A stretch of 64,000 bases of DNA from the NCBI GenBank assembly GCA_002450095.1, contig DJYK01000015.1, positions 24,929 through 88,928 of the forward strand. Reading direction: 5' to 3'. The notes beneath the pieces are model-generated. The model was not told the origin of the DNA and searched no databases. It was given only the letters and a program-made list of their open reading frames with translations. Positions 35,656 through 44,698 of this stretch are shown in pieces (position 1 is the stretch's first letter; each line of letters opens with the position of its first letter). The stretch comes from Mageeibacillus sp. UBA6980 (GTDB lineage: Bacteria > Bacillota > Clostridia > Saccharofermentanales > Saccharofermentanaceae). The position numbers and the translations under genes were made by a program.

Positions 35656-36137
35656 TATTTGTTCTGATCTATAAGTTTTACCGCTTCCTTGCTCTCTTCC
35701 GTCAGCGATATCGTGTTGATCGCGAGGGAGATGACTTCGATGTTCTTCTCCCGAAGTGCCTCTATAACGGAATTACGAAAGGTTATCTTCTTCTTCATCA
35801 GCTCCTTGTATGAGACTCCGTTCGATCCCGAGTTCATGATCTCGCGGGTAAGCGTCATGCTTATGATATTGCCGACGAACTCCGAACCCTTGGGGTCTTT
35901 GGCCCAGCTTTCCGACTTGACTTCTCCGAAGCCGTTAAACGTGACTTCGAGGTTCTTATATTCGGGATCGTAATAAGGAACCTTATTTCCGAACTTGACT
36001 TTAAATGTATCTGCGGACTTGGAAGGAGCCTCTTTAGCGACAGGCTCGCCCTTCGTAACAGGCGGCGGCGTATTAGTGCGCACAGGAGCAGACTGCTTCT
36101 GCCCGATCCCGTTCTTCAATGCATCAAGTAATCCCAT
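35655..36137 (-). CDS. Conserved hypothetical protein
   Basis: 160 aa from ATG 36137 (GGGGGAACTCAA ribosome site; the frame extends to 36287, but that part has no coding character). It starts MGLLDALKNGIG and then has a Pro/Lys/Ser-rich linker (residues about 14-45). The remaining domain contains VKFGNKVPYYDPEYKNLEVTF, SEFVGNIISMTLTREIM and IEVISLAINTISLTEES. The C-terminal portion faintly recalls the C-terminal part of SPFH/virion-type proteins (helix followed by GIEVxSLxIxxI), but I would not assign that. No membrane segment is seen. Confidence 0.5.
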   Translation of the reverse strand: MGLLDALKNGIGQKQSAPVRTNTPPPVTKGEPVAKEAPSKSADTFKVKFGNKVPYYDPEYKNLEVTFNGFGEVKSESWAKDPKGSEFVGNIISMTLTREIMNSGSNGVSYKELMKKKITFRNSVIEALREKNIEVISLAINTISLTEESKEAVKLIDQNK

Positions 36138-36305
36138 TTGAGTTCCCCCTCGATAAATCTTAAAAATATATGATATATCATAGCATACTTTACGAACCTG
36201 TAAAATCGTACTTGCGAACGCCAAGCCTCCAAGACTTATAAGCCAGCCGGATATAAACCGGCTCCACATCTGTTGCTTGATCAACAACTGCGATCCATCG
36301 TGCCG

Positions 36306-36626
36306 TCAAATGCGGTAGATGTAGTCTTCCTTACGCGCAGCAGCGTCCCTGGGAGGTTCGGCCGCATATCCGAGCGCACAGTGTCCTATGCCCTCGTATT
36401 CGCCTTCGATACCGAGTCTTCTCAGTATATCCTTTCCGAACTCAGACAGTTCATCTCGAAGCGTCTTATCTGTTACCGCGATTATTATCGGACTTTGCTT
36501 GCCCATTCCTGTAGGAGCGTAGGTGCCCGCCTCAAGGATAAGATCAAGCACATCCTTACTTACCATATCAGGCTTAAAATTCCTGCAGCTCCTTCTGCTT
36601 TTCATTACTTTGATCGTCTCGTTCAT
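36306..36626 (-). pseudogene. Nitroreductase family protein with internal deletion
   Basis: 106 aa, in frame. Residues 1-67 match the N-terminus of a nitroreductase (VMKSRRSCRNFKPDMVSKDV, AGTYAPTGMGKQSP). Residues from about 68 jump to the family's C-terminal end (LGIEGEYEGIGHCALGYA, then RKEDYIYRI). The roughly 70 residues expected between, including the second half of the FMN site, are missing at a junction near 36425. It is the last gene of an operon after flavodoxin and a MarR/OhrR-type regulator. It is probably inactive, or at most a reduced relic. Confidence 0.75.
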
Positions 36627-36647
36627 CTTTCACCTCTCATATAGTTA

Positions 36648-37100
36648 TCAGTTGTATTTCTCCTGATCCATATTATTTAATGCCTTGTCCAACAGATACT
36701 TAAGCTGGATCAGTTCTTCTTCCGACAGATCGATACATCCTCTCATCTCATCCGGAACTTTAAGAGCCTTCTGTCTTAACTTTCTCCCCTCAGGTGTTAA
36801 TGAAATTACCAGTTGCCTCTCATTGTCATCCGGTCTTGTGCGGTCGATATAACCTGTTTTCTCAAGTCTTTTAAGCAATGGAGCGAGGGTGCTGTAATCC
36901 AGGTGCACTTTCTTACCGAGCGCCCCTTCGGTCATGCTCCCGAACTCCCACAGCACCATCATCACAACATACTGCGTATATGTAAGATTCAATCTTGCAA
37001 GAGGCTTTCTGTACTTCCTCGTTACCTCTTTGGCACAAGCATAAAGAGGAAAACAAAGCTGGTTTCCAAGGCATAACTTATCGCCTTCACCTGAGGTCAT
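36648..37100 (-). CDS. MarR-family regulator, OhrR-like
   Basis: 150 aa. The winged helix is clear (LTYTQYVVMMVLWEFGSMTEGALGKK split over residues 40-66, LDYSTLAPLLKRLEKTGYIDR, and the wing DDNERQLVISLT). The N-terminal NQLCFPLYAC places a Cys at residue 16, where OhrR proteins carry their peroxide-sensing cysteine. It therefore probably senses organic hydroperoxides or similar oxidants. The start codon overlaps the flavodoxin stop by 4 bp (ATGA), and the nitroreductase relic follows, so the unit looks like a redox-stress operon. Confidence 0.88.
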   Translation of the reverse strand: MTSGEGDKLCLGNQLCFPLYACAKEVTRKYRKPLARLNLTYTQYVVMMVLWEFGSMTEGALGKKVHLDYSTLAPLLKRLEKTGYIDRTRPDDNERQLVISLTPEGRKLRQKALKVPDEMRGCIDLSEEELIQLKYLLDKALNNMDQEKYN

Positions 37101-37492
37101 AGAAGAAACTTCCTCGCAAATTCCGAAGCCTGCTTAAGCTGATCGGGATTCGGCTTACTCTTAACGTAGAAAGTCTCTTCCTCAACCGGGATACCCGCCT
37201 CCGACAGACCTTTCTTAATAAGATCGATAGAATGCTTCGAGATCCATGAAGTGGAGAAAACCACCGCCTTCTTCGCGTCAGATGCCTTCAAAGTCCCGAG
37301 GTACGCCTTGAGGTTACTGTCGAGTCCATAAGCATAAAGCGCCCCACCTACGAAAAGAACATCGACAGGTGTACTGATCCCGGAATCCGCCTGATCTACG
37401 GAAACCGCCTTAACTCCGCATGCCTCTGCTATGGCATCAGCCACTGCCTTCGTATTCCCTGATCTTGAGTAGTATCTGACTGCAACATTCAT
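37097..37492 (-). CDS. Flavodoxin
   Basis: 131 aa. It starts MNVAVRYYSRSGNTKAVADA, the FMN phosphate-binding loop of flavodoxins (SRSGNTK). DVLFVGGALYAYGLD and the KKAVVFSTSW strand follow. It is a cytoplasmic low-potential electron carrier. It is the first gene of the operon with the OhrR-like regulator and the damaged nitroreductase, for which it may once have been an electron donor. Confidence 0.85.
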   Translation of the reverse strand: MNVAVRYYSRSGNTKAVADAIAEACGVKAVSVDQADSGISTPVDVLFVGGALYAYGLDSNLKAYLGTLKASDAKKAVVFSTSWISKHSIDLIKKGLSEAGIPVEEETFYVKSKPNPDQLKQASEFARKFLL

Positions 37493-37596
37493 CGTGAAGA
37501 CCTCCTAAATTATATTGCACACAATTAAATCGCGCACGATGTTTATACCCATATTTTAACTTCATTCTCGAATATTTCAACCTAATATTTCAGGAA

Positions 37597-37754
37597 AAGG
37601 AGAATAGACCGGTGAAGCTTACTTATCCTCCACTCGGAAAGATCACGTCCTCTGTTATACTCATGATCTTCGATCATCTCATAGATAAGCTCGACCGCTT
37701 CCTTAATAGTTAACGCATCTTCATAACAAAGATCTTCATAACACACATCATAAA
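37597..37754 (-). pseudogene. 158-bp duplicated fragment of the Sel1-like gene
   Basis: 37597-37754 matches 39995-40152 with only a few changes and a constant offset of 2398 bp. The copied part encodes the segment around CYEDLCYEDA...EYNRGRDLSEWRISKLHRSILL. Frames reading through it continue into unrelated sequence on both sides (37755-37872), so this is a fragment and not a gene. The rest of the gap 37493-37895 shows nothing supportable. Confidence 0.8.
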
Positions 37755-37895
37755 TGACCAAACCCCAAAAACTCAATGCACCTTTAAGCCGTCCATGAAA
37801 AATCCATGAGAACAAAGTCCATCCTGTACCAATAAATAAAAAATGACAGAGCATTAACTTCGGCTCTGTCATCGGATTTACGGTTACATTATCAA

Positions 37896-38872
37896 TTATC
37901 TTAACTGAAGAACAGAATTGTTAAGCATTGTCTTTATAGTAGTCTTATATTCATCAATATCACTGATCCTTGTAATTGTTGTTATCCTGTTACCGGCATC
38001 CTTACTGGATGCACCGCAGTGATATGCTTTCATGTTCTTTGTACCTTCGTCGAGCACAATATATCTGTCGTGAGAGCGGTGCAGTGACTGAAGGAAAGTA
38101 ATATTTCTGCCGGGATTCTCCGTGAGAAAATCGTTATATTCCGCCAGACTCAGCTTCGGTCTTGCCGAATTATCACTGATTATCGTGATTTTTGCTGTTT
38201 TCTTCGAATGAGCCAGATGATGCAGTGTTTTGGTCCCTATATAGTCGTCAATGATCAATATCTTGCTTTTGGCACTCCTGTATATCTTCTGATAGGCCTC
38301 GTCCGCCTTAAAAGGGATACCATCAAGAATCAGGACTTCCTCATTCGATAACCCCTGATCAAAAAGCTTCATAAAATCGGACAGATCAGTTTTTGATACC
38401 ATATTATCCTTTATCTCTCTGACCTGACCTTCCAATACAGCTTGTCTTGCGGACAATTGGAGCAACTCTTGCTGTGGTAGAAGTTGCTTATTTTGAGATA
38501 TATACTCTCGCATAGCCCTGAACACACGCATAATTGCCACACTCTGACGTTCAGCAAGTTCGCCCTTCAAAACCGTCGCCAATTGATAAACGCCTTGCTC
38601 CGTAAAGACATAGGGAAGTGTTCTTCGTCCGCCATGACTTGATGTTGAATTTTTCAACATCAAGTTATCGTATTCCTCCTTGGTCAGCTGAAACATGAAA
38701 TCATCCGGGAAACGATTCTGATTATGCTTAACCTGTAAATTCAGATATCGTGTCTCATATCCATAAATCTCAGCAAGATCAGAATCAACATTACCTGTTG
38801 ACCCCTGATGATGTATATCTTATCTTTAAGTGTAGATTCATCTACGACCATTAACTTGTTATTGTCTGCCAT
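37896..38872 (-). pseudogene. ORF6N-domain protein, broken by a frameshift
   Basis: The gene starts at ATG 38872 (GGAGACATAAAAG upstream) as MADNNKLMVVDESTLKDKIY, then IIRGQQVM, and should continue with the ORF6N core DSDLAEIYGYETRYLNLQVK. One base is missing near 38786, so the first frame ends early and the core is in another frame. The intact remainder (266 aa from 38696) includes MFQLTKEEYDNLML, LPYVFTEQGVYQLATVL and a coiled-coil region. A degenerate phospholipase-D-like C-terminus has HDRYIVLD. ORF6N/KilA-N proteins are phage- and island-borne DNA-binding proteins. A sequencing error could also explain the missing base. Confidence 0.8.
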
Positions 38873-38968
38873 AAGCTTTTATGTCTCCTATATTATTCCC
38901 TAATATCTATAAATAATATACCGCTTACCCCAAACCGGGCACGTACTTTATTTCAGATATGAAAACGT

Positions 38969-40447
38969 TTACAGATACTCTTTACAAACAATAAACTTGA
39001 CGCCGCTCATAAAAAAGACATCCTCGTCACCAAGACAGAAGAAATATTCACCCTGTGCAGGTCGGAAAAAACTGTCGACGATCACGTCCCCTGATGCGTC
39101 CTCTTCATAAGCGATGGGACTGTCTGTAGTAACCTTAAATACCAGCTTATCGGTAAGCTCGACATAATCAATTCTCGGATAGACCACAAGCAACTTATCT
39201 TCATCAGAGGCCTCTTCCACTGACAGTTCCATCTTATAGCAGTTCTCCCCTGTCTGTTCGACATGAACCCTGATCTTCTTTTCCAAGTCAAAAAGATCAT
39301 TAAGTAACCTTGTATTCTCCAACTCGAATTCATTAACAAAGAAAGACTCGGGCAGAAGCGCCCGAACCTCCTCAAGACTTCCGGTGATATTCTCCTGAAC
39401 TTTGTAATTACCGAAGAAATCACTTTTAAGAAGTCTCTTCTTTATCGCATAATCCGCCTCAAGATAATGTTCATAAGCATATGCATAATCCTCATTGTCC
39501 CGGAAGATCGATGCAAATCTTAATGCGATATCGGCAAAGTTCGCATCCGATCCGCGACAGAACCTCGGACGAACATCCATGTATAGCTTCTGAATGATAT
39601 GTGCAGAAGTCTCAGGAGACTTGATGCAGCCTTTCCCCGCCTTAAACATATCGGCAATCTTATACATAGACTCCAGAAGATCATGTGCGGCGCCTATCGA
39701 ATAATACTGAAACGCCTTATCGTATTCAGGAGTACCGCCATTACATCTTCCGTAGTAGTAGATATACCCCAATGTATTGGCATACTGTGGATTACCTGTC
39801 AGATCAAAAAGTTCCGTTATCAGCCTTCTTGACTCTTCCCAGTCGCATGCATACAGATCTCCTCCGCCGTAACAGTCATATCCCTTAATATGCATGGCGA
39901 CAGTATCTTTCTCGTCACATGCCTGATCGACCAACTCACGGAAACGAGACTTATATTCCGGTGAGAGCTTTTCAGTCTCGCCCTCATACGCACGAAGGAG
40001 AATAGACCGGTGAAGCTTACTTATCCTCCACTCGGAAAGATCACGTCCTCTGTTATACTCATGATCCCTGATCATCTCATAGATAAGCTCGACAGCTTCC
40101 TTAATAGTTGACGCATCTTCATAGCAAAGATCTTCATAACACACATCATAAAGAGAATCAAAAATGAGTCTGATCATATCCTCATCAGTTGTTCCCCATA
40201 AATAATCAGAATTCTCCGGCCATTCAAAGTGTTCATTGATCACTTCAAAGATATAGCAGACCCAATTCTCCATCTCCTCAAAAGACGGATCTACATCGAT
40301 AATATTCTCACAAACCGAAACGACATCATCATATGTAACCTTATAGGAAACACTGAACGGATCGCTCTCATACACAGAATCATCATCAAAGAAGAACGGA
40401 TCCATCTCATACCTGATAAACATCCTTAAGCGCTCATACTCATCCAT
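38969..40447 (-). CDS. Sel1-like repeat protein
   Basis: 492 aa, cytoplasmic. Residues about 180-330 show Sel1/TPR-like helical repeats (NPQYANTLGYIYYYGRC, YDKAFQYYSIGAAHDLLESM, YKIADMFKAGKGC, YAYAYEHYLEAD). The N-terminal 160 residues are acidic and unknown, with a duplicated phrase CYEDLCYEDAS. The C-terminal 100 residues are beta-rich. Sel1 proteins are scaffolds for protein-protein contact. Similar multi-domain Sel1 proteins are common in gut Clostridia without known function. A 158-bp fragment of the gene is duplicated at 37597-37754. Confidence 0.75.
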   Translation of the reverse strand: MDEYERLRMFIRYEMDPFFFDDDSVYESDPFSVSYKVTYDDVVSVCENIIDVDPSFEEMENWVCYIFEVINEHFEWPENSDYLWGTTDEDMIRLIFDSLYDVCYEDLCYEDASTIKEAVELIYEMIRDHEYNRGRDLSEWRISKLHRSILLRAYEGETEKLSPEYKSRFRELVDQACDEKDTVAMHIKGYDCYGGGDLYACDWEESRRLITELFDLTGNPQYANTLGYIYYYGRCNGGTPEYDKAFQYYSIGAAHDLLESMYKIADMFKAGKGCIKSPETSAHIIQKLYMDVRPRFCRGSDANFADIALRFASIFRDNEDYAYAYEHYLEADYAIKKRLLKSDFFGNYKVQENITGSLEEVRALLPESFFVNEFELENTRLLNDLFDLEKKIRVHVEQTGENCYKMELSVEEASDEDKLLVVYPRIDYVELTDKLVFKVTTDSPIAYEEDASGDVIVDSFFRPAQGEYFFCLGDEDVFFMSGVKFIVCKEYL

Positions 40448-40709
40448 AAGGCACCTCCTGCAACTACCATAATTCTATACCATCCAAGGTGCTTTATTGG
40501 GACAGAATCATAATACCTATCTAAGGATCATATACGTCCTGAACCGGTTAAAATCTATACTTGATCATCCAACGTCCCTTTGCGTTTAAGATTCAACCAT
40601 TGTTGTTCTTTGCTGACTCCTATATCTTGTGGTTTTATTCTATCTATTCCACCTGTTCTATGGCTTTTTGTGAGCGGATGTTGGCTTTTTAGTGGCTTGA
40701 CGTTTATGA

Positions 40710-42050
40710 TTATTCCCGTATCTCCCAATGACCAAATCGCTTGCCACCGGTTCTGATAACTTTTCCAGATTCTACCAATTTTTTCATAGCACGCTTAATG
40801 GAAGGAACAGATACTTTGGTTTTTTCCGCCAGATCATCCTGCGTCATATACGGGTTTGCCTTCAACAATACAATAATCTTTTCTGCCAAAGTATCATCCA
40901 AAGTATCAAAGTGATCCTTTGGTGCTTTGGGCTGATCTATAAGCGCACTTTCAAGAGCTTTAAAGTTAATCCTGAGCGTAGTTCCTATTAACTCATACAC
41001 AGGCAATTCAGCACCTATCTTCTTGCATTCGCTACAAATTTTCTGAATGCCCTGACCCCAGTTCTCAATAAAACCGGCACGATAGAAAACATTTGCAATT
41101 TCAGGATTGTACGGCTTTGAGTCGTGCTTTTCCATAAGGGTATCTACGGTCCAGTTTTCCGGAAGGATACAGCTATTACTAATAGTGATAGAGTCTTCCT
41201 TAACTCTTATCTGAATCGGAACACCGTACATGTAACAATTATGGGCTATAGCATTATATACAGCCTCTCGGATCGCTTCTCTTGCAAACGGATAATCTTC
41301 TACGCGTTTATCATGCTCATAACTGATCTTCGCTTTGAGGTACATTTGGAAGATCAAGTCGATGACCTTGTTTGCATTGACTATCAATGATTCTTCAAGA
41401 TCGTTATGATAAACTACGAGATTGTTTTCATCGAATTTACCGACTTTAATAAAACTTCCAACCTGAACTGCACCCGGATCATGATAAAAGAGTAACACTG
41501 CCGATCTTTTCAGCTTGCCGTCTTTGATCAAATGTAATTTCTGAAGAAGTTCTTCGTTTGATACATTCAGTTCCGCTTCAGACATCCTCTTCTTACGCAA
41601 TGCTTCCCTGCGGAATATCTTAAAGCTCTCGTCATCAAGATCATCGACGGATATATCATCAACAGTAACGTCTTCCCATCGAAAACCTGTTTTTCGCATT
41701 ATAAACTCAGACAGGGCTATACCAGTAAGTTGCTGCTTAGTGCTGCCGCTCCTGTAATGATATTCGCCATGATAACTAATCGGGAAAGAGCTGGGATCAA
41801 CCTTAATCTCCAGATAATACTTCCCGTCCTTTTTCAGTTTATTAACATCAGCAACAATGCCGAGACCGGATTGAATCTTGTTGGGAATATCTTCCATGAG
41901 CTTCTTAATGTTTTGCACGCCGACAACATTCCCGGAATCATCAATACCAATATAGATAGTACCGCCTTGTGCATTTGCAAAGCCGCAAATCCACTTCAGC
42001 TACTCATCACGCCAAGACTCTTTATATTCAATGTTCTGGCTTTCGGCCAT
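40710..42050 (-). pseudogene. AlbA_2 (Schlafen-type) ATP-binding regulator with premature TAG
   Basis: The intact gene would start at ATG 42050: MAESQNIEYKESWRDE, then TAG (42002-42000), then LKWICGFANAQGGTIYIGID. In homologues this stretch is the AlbA_2 domain start with a Tyr in place of the stop. The following 429 codons remain open and encode the rest of AlbA_2, an HATPase_c_4-type domain (EAIREAVYNAIAHNCYM, ENWGQGIQKICSECKK) and a C-terminal winged helix (MTQDDLAEKTKVSVPSIKRAM). Re-initiation at ATG 41918 could give a 402-aa protein without its complete N-terminal domain. Because other genes here stop with TAG, recoding is unlikely. Confidence 0.8.
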
Positions 42051-42145
42051 AAACAAATTCTCCTGAATCAATATATTCAAGGCCTCCCTTGAACGTGTTT
42101 ATTATATCATGTGATCAACTCTTCTTCATTTTTAACCTCCAAACA

Positions 42146-42493
42146 TTACTTAAGCTTCAAGAACACATTACAAACAGTAAAAACACTTATAAACATCCCG
42201 ACTCCGGCAAGAAACCCGAACACGATTCTTTTGGGATTCGAACTGACATAATCGGTACTCGCTTGAAGCAACCCGTCGATCAGGCACGGAATTATCAACA
42301 CACAAGACAACAGACCTTCTATCAAACCGATACGAGTAAAAGCGCTTATGAATCCGCCCGTTATCAACCCGATGCCAATCATCGTACATCTCCAGCACAA
42401 AGGGAAACAGAAACCTCCGATATGAGGTGCGCGGTCCGATCTCTCATTACAAAGCGGCACCTTCCCCCATTTACCAAGAAAGCGGATAACCAC
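42146..42493 (-). CDS. DUF2085 membrane protein, GTG start
   Basis: 115 aa. The pattern SDRAPHIGGFCFPLCWRCTM and the IPCLIDGLLQ segment followed by FGFLAGVGMFISVF match DUF2085, a family of small predicted membrane proteins with conserved FPLC-x-RC. Function is unknown. The start is GTG at 42493, whose G is the last base of the TAG stop of a 25-codon lipoprotein-like ORF, so translation is coupled (TAGTG). Confidence 0.75.
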   Translation of the reverse strand: MVIRFLGKWGKVPLCNERSDRAPHIGGFCFPLCWRCTMIGIGLITGGFISAFTRIGLIEGLLSCVLIIPCLIDGLLQASTDYVSSNPKRIVFGFLAGVGMFISVFTVCNVFLKLK

Positions 42494-42570
42494 TAACTCT
42501 TACTCTTAATGCAACCGCAAATCGAACCCGTCAATGCCAAAAGAAAAATACAGATACAGACAGTCAGCAT
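42493..42570 (-). CDS. Putative 25-aa lipoprotein-like peptide
   Basis: ATG 42570 to TAG 42493. The peptide begins MLTVCICIFLLALTGSICGC and ends IKSKS; a hydrophobic core precedes a possible lipobox (ICG-C). GGAG lies 8 nt before the ATG. The stop overlaps the GTG start of the DUF2085 gene by one base. It may be a real lipopeptide, or a leader that drives translation of the membrane protein. It was found by reading the gap; no homologue is known to me. Confidence 0.4.
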   Translation of the reverse strand: MLTVCICIFLLALTGSICGCIKSKS

Positions 42571-42650
42571 CTTCCATTCTCCAATCCCCCGGAACTTTAA
42601 GGCGCTTCCATCACCTTATCCGTCAAACGTAGTATAGCAAAGCAAACACG

Positions 42651-42693
42651 ACTTGATCCCCACCAATAAGGTGGCGGAATCTGCCTATCAAGT
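42651..42693. repeat. Inverted-repeat element
   Basis: ACTTGAT (42651-42657) pairs with ATCAAGT (42687-42693), with an inner CCACC-AATAA-GGTGG stem. This single copy lies between the DUF2085 unit and the duplicated AIM24 terminator. It resembles the hairpin-rich repeat units elsewhere in layout, not in sequence. Confidence 0.45.
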
Positions 42694-42706
42694 GGAATAA
42701 CTCAAA

Positions 42707-42912
42707 TAAAACACCCTGCGGCTTAATACCGCAGGGCCAAAAAGGAGGTAAACACTACAACAACACAATCAATCAAATCTCATGTTCAATGCAATTGTAC
42801 CATCCTCACGAAAAGCATGAGAGACAATAATGGGACGAACTGTCATCTTCCCACATTGCTGGTAATTGCAGCAGCCTTGGCAGCCATCGTATTCGTTGCT
42901 GCCTGCAATGAA
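42707..42912 (-). pseudogene. Duplicated 3' tail and terminator of the AIM24 gene
   Basis: 42707-42912 repeats 43641-43844 with few changes. It contains the last 20 or so codons of the AIM24-family gene (ending AATNTMAAKAAAITSNVGR), the 3' untranslated part and the GC-rich terminator hairpin (CCCTGCGG ... CCGCAGGG, 42714-42736). The upstream part of the gene is absent; instead the antitoxin gene follows at 42928. The copy was probably made by recombination that also removed whatever followed the antitoxin. Confidence 0.85.
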
Positions 42913-42927
42913 GGTGTAATTACAACC

Positions 42928-43221
42928 TTATAAGCCATACTTCTTCCTCATATCAGAGATAGCATCATCAACATTACGAACCTGCCCTTGTTCGGCATGC
43001 ATTCTTGATTCAGATAGCTTTTGAAGAATCTCCTCTTCTGTTAATGCTTCGTAAGTACCTGATTCCTTCCTTTTTATCTCAAACGGAAATCCGTTATTTA
43101 TAACTGCCTGTGTGAGGAACATCCGAATAGCAGTAGTCGTATCAGTTCCAAGATCTTTAAATAAAGCATCTGCCTTAGATTTGAGTTCATCATCTACTCT
43201 AACTTGTATATTGCTGGCCAT
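42928..43221 (-). CDS. RelB/DinJ-family antitoxin without a toxin partner
   Basis: 97 aa. The ribbon-helix-helix N-terminus is typical: NIQVRVDDELKSKADALFKD, LGTDTTTAIRMFLTQAV, then NNGFPFEI, the RelB/DinJ signature. The C-terminus would wrap the toxin. In such operons a YafQ/RelE-type toxin gene normally follows directly. Here the sequence after the stop turns into the duplicated AIM24 tail within 15 bp, so the toxin is gone. It has a GGGGGTGAG ribosome site. Confidence 0.85.
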   Translation of the reverse strand: MASNIQVRVDDELKSKADALFKDLGTDTTTAIRMFLTQAVINNGFPFEIKRKESGTYEALTEEEILQKLSESRMHAEQGQVRNVDDAISDMRKKYGL

Positions 43222-43360
43222 AATCTCACCCCCTTTGACATCTTAATGCTATATTACTACCATATCATTACATTCGCAATGACTTAGAACAATTGATTTA
43301 ACTGTCTATAAAATAGCAAATAGATAGAATAAGGTATATTTTTTGTTAACTAACACAGCA

Positions 43361-43624
43361 TTATTGTGATTGACTCTGTTTACTCTTGATCAGCGATTCC
43401 TTCTCCGCCCTGGTCATATCATGTTTGATATGCCATTCACGGCTCATGGCTTCTGACTTCGACTCGTACTCTTCATAGTATACAAGTTCTACGGGAAGAC
43501 GCACCTTCGTATATTTAGCACCTTTACCTGAGTTATGGTCACTTATGCGTTTATTAAGATCATTAGTGTATCCGGTATATAACGTGCCGTCGCTGCATCT
43601 TAGGATATACGTGTAATACTTCAT
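43361..43624 (-). CDS. GIY-YIG domain nuclease (UPF0213-like)
   Basis: 87 aa from ATG 43624, where the family normally begins ([20 protein letters not shown]); the longer frame to 43708 runs through the upstream gene's terminator and is rejected. GIY-YIG elements YTYILRC and [19 protein letters not shown] are followed by a Glu-containing SREWHIK. Small single-domain GIY-YIG proteins of this type are widespread, with suspected DNA-repair or nuclease roles. No strong ribosome site is present. Confidence 0.88.
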   Translation of the reverse strand: MKYYTYILRCSDGTLYTGYTNDLNKRISDHNSGKGAKYTKVRLPVELVYYEEYESKSEAMSREWHIKHDMTRAEKESLIKSKQSQSQ

Positions 43625-43640
43625 AGTTATCTTTATACAT

Positions 43641-43671
43641 AAAAACACCCTGCGGCACAATGACCGCAGGG
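43641..43671 (-). terminator. Terminator of the AIM24-family gene
   Basis: CCCTGCGG and CCGCAGGG (43648-43671) form an 8-bp stem with an 8-nt loop; on the minus strand it is followed by TGTTTTT. A near-identical copy is at 42707-42736. Confidence 0.8.
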
Positions 43672-43774
43672 CCAAAAAGGAGGAGAACACAACAACAAAA
43701 TCAATCAAATCTCATGTTCAATGTAATTGTACCATCCTCAAGAAAAGCATGAGAGACAATAATGGGACGAACTG

Positions 43775-44608
43775 TTATCTTCCAACATTGCTTGTAATTG
43801 CAGCAGCCTTGGCAGCCATCGTATTCGTTGCTGCCTGCAATGAACTTGTCGGAGCAACGGGGCTCATCACGACTTTACCTGTACCGCGATATACATTAAC
43901 AAGTCCTTCTCCGCTTACAGCAGAACCGATGAGAGTCTTGGTTGTTCTTTCTACCGTGAAATCCAAAGACGTAGACCAGCACATTGCAAGATTGCCGTCA
44001 ATTTTAAGTTCGTCGTTCTGAAGTTCAACAGTAATTACTTCACTTGCAGGAACATTACTCTCCAAAGCAACAACGCCATTACCGCTTAAACTGAGATTAA
44101 ACAGTCCTTCTCCTCCCATCACAGCGGAAGAAATCGTCTTTCTTGCAGTGACCTTACTGACTACTCTGCCGTCACTTGCAAGGAACATTCCGTCTTCGAT
44201 CGTCATTCCCGCAGGTCCCCAAGTCGAGACATCTTCAAGTAAGATATATTTGTAAGTAGGTTCCAGAACAATAGTACCTGCACCTACATATTCGGGTTTA
44301 ACGGCTGACTCCTTAGTTACCGCACCCTTTACGGCTTTACTCAACAAGTCGCCAACTCCCTTAACGCCTGAGGTAACTTTAACATTACCGCCCATCCACT
44401 GCATAGCACCTGCCTGAATAATAGCGGAGTTCTGTCCGTTAAGCTCTATCACGAGCTGACGCCTTCTCACTCCCATCTTACTCATAAAGTATTCGGTCGT
44501 AGCATTATATGGAGATACGCTGGCATCCTGTTCATACTCCAAAACATGAAAATTGTTAATGCTTGAAATGAATTTCCTGTTCTCATTCTGAAGGTTAATA
44601 ATCTGCAT
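43775..44608 (-). CDS. AIM24-family protein
   Basis: 277 aa. Bacterial AIM24/TIGR00266-like pattern: QLVIELNGQNSAIIQAGAMQ, GAGTIVLEPTYKYILLED, SAVMGGEGLFNLSLSGNG and SGEGLVNVYRGTGKV. These proteins form a beta-rich fold related to tubby/AIM24; function in bacteria is unknown. AGGAGGATCTGATT precedes the ATG. The gene's 3' end and terminator are duplicated at 42707-42912. Confidence 0.85.
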   Translation of the reverse strand: MQIINLQNENRKFISSINNFHVLEYEQDASVSPYNATTEYFMSKMGVRRRQLVIELNGQNSAIIQAGAMQWMGGNVKVTSGVKGVGDLLSKAVKGAVTKESAVKPEYVGAGTIVLEPTYKYILLEDVSTWGPAGMTIEDGMFLASDGRVVSKVTARKTISSAVMGGEGLFNLSLSGNGVVALESNVPASEVITVELQNDELKIDGNLAMCWSTSLDFTVERTTKTLIGSAVSGEGLVNVYRGTGKVVMSPVAPTSSLQAATNTMAAKAAAITSNVGR

Positions 44609-44698
44609 AATCAGATCCTCCTATTATTAAGATATTTTTATTATATCATCGAAATAAGACCAAGAATCACTATTCATACAAACACTCGGACTAACAAT

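Noticed and set aside
42000..42002. TAG reassigned as a sense codon
   Set aside because: TAG ends intact genes here, for example the GH42 gene at 2967-2969, so the codon 17 TAG is a lesion.
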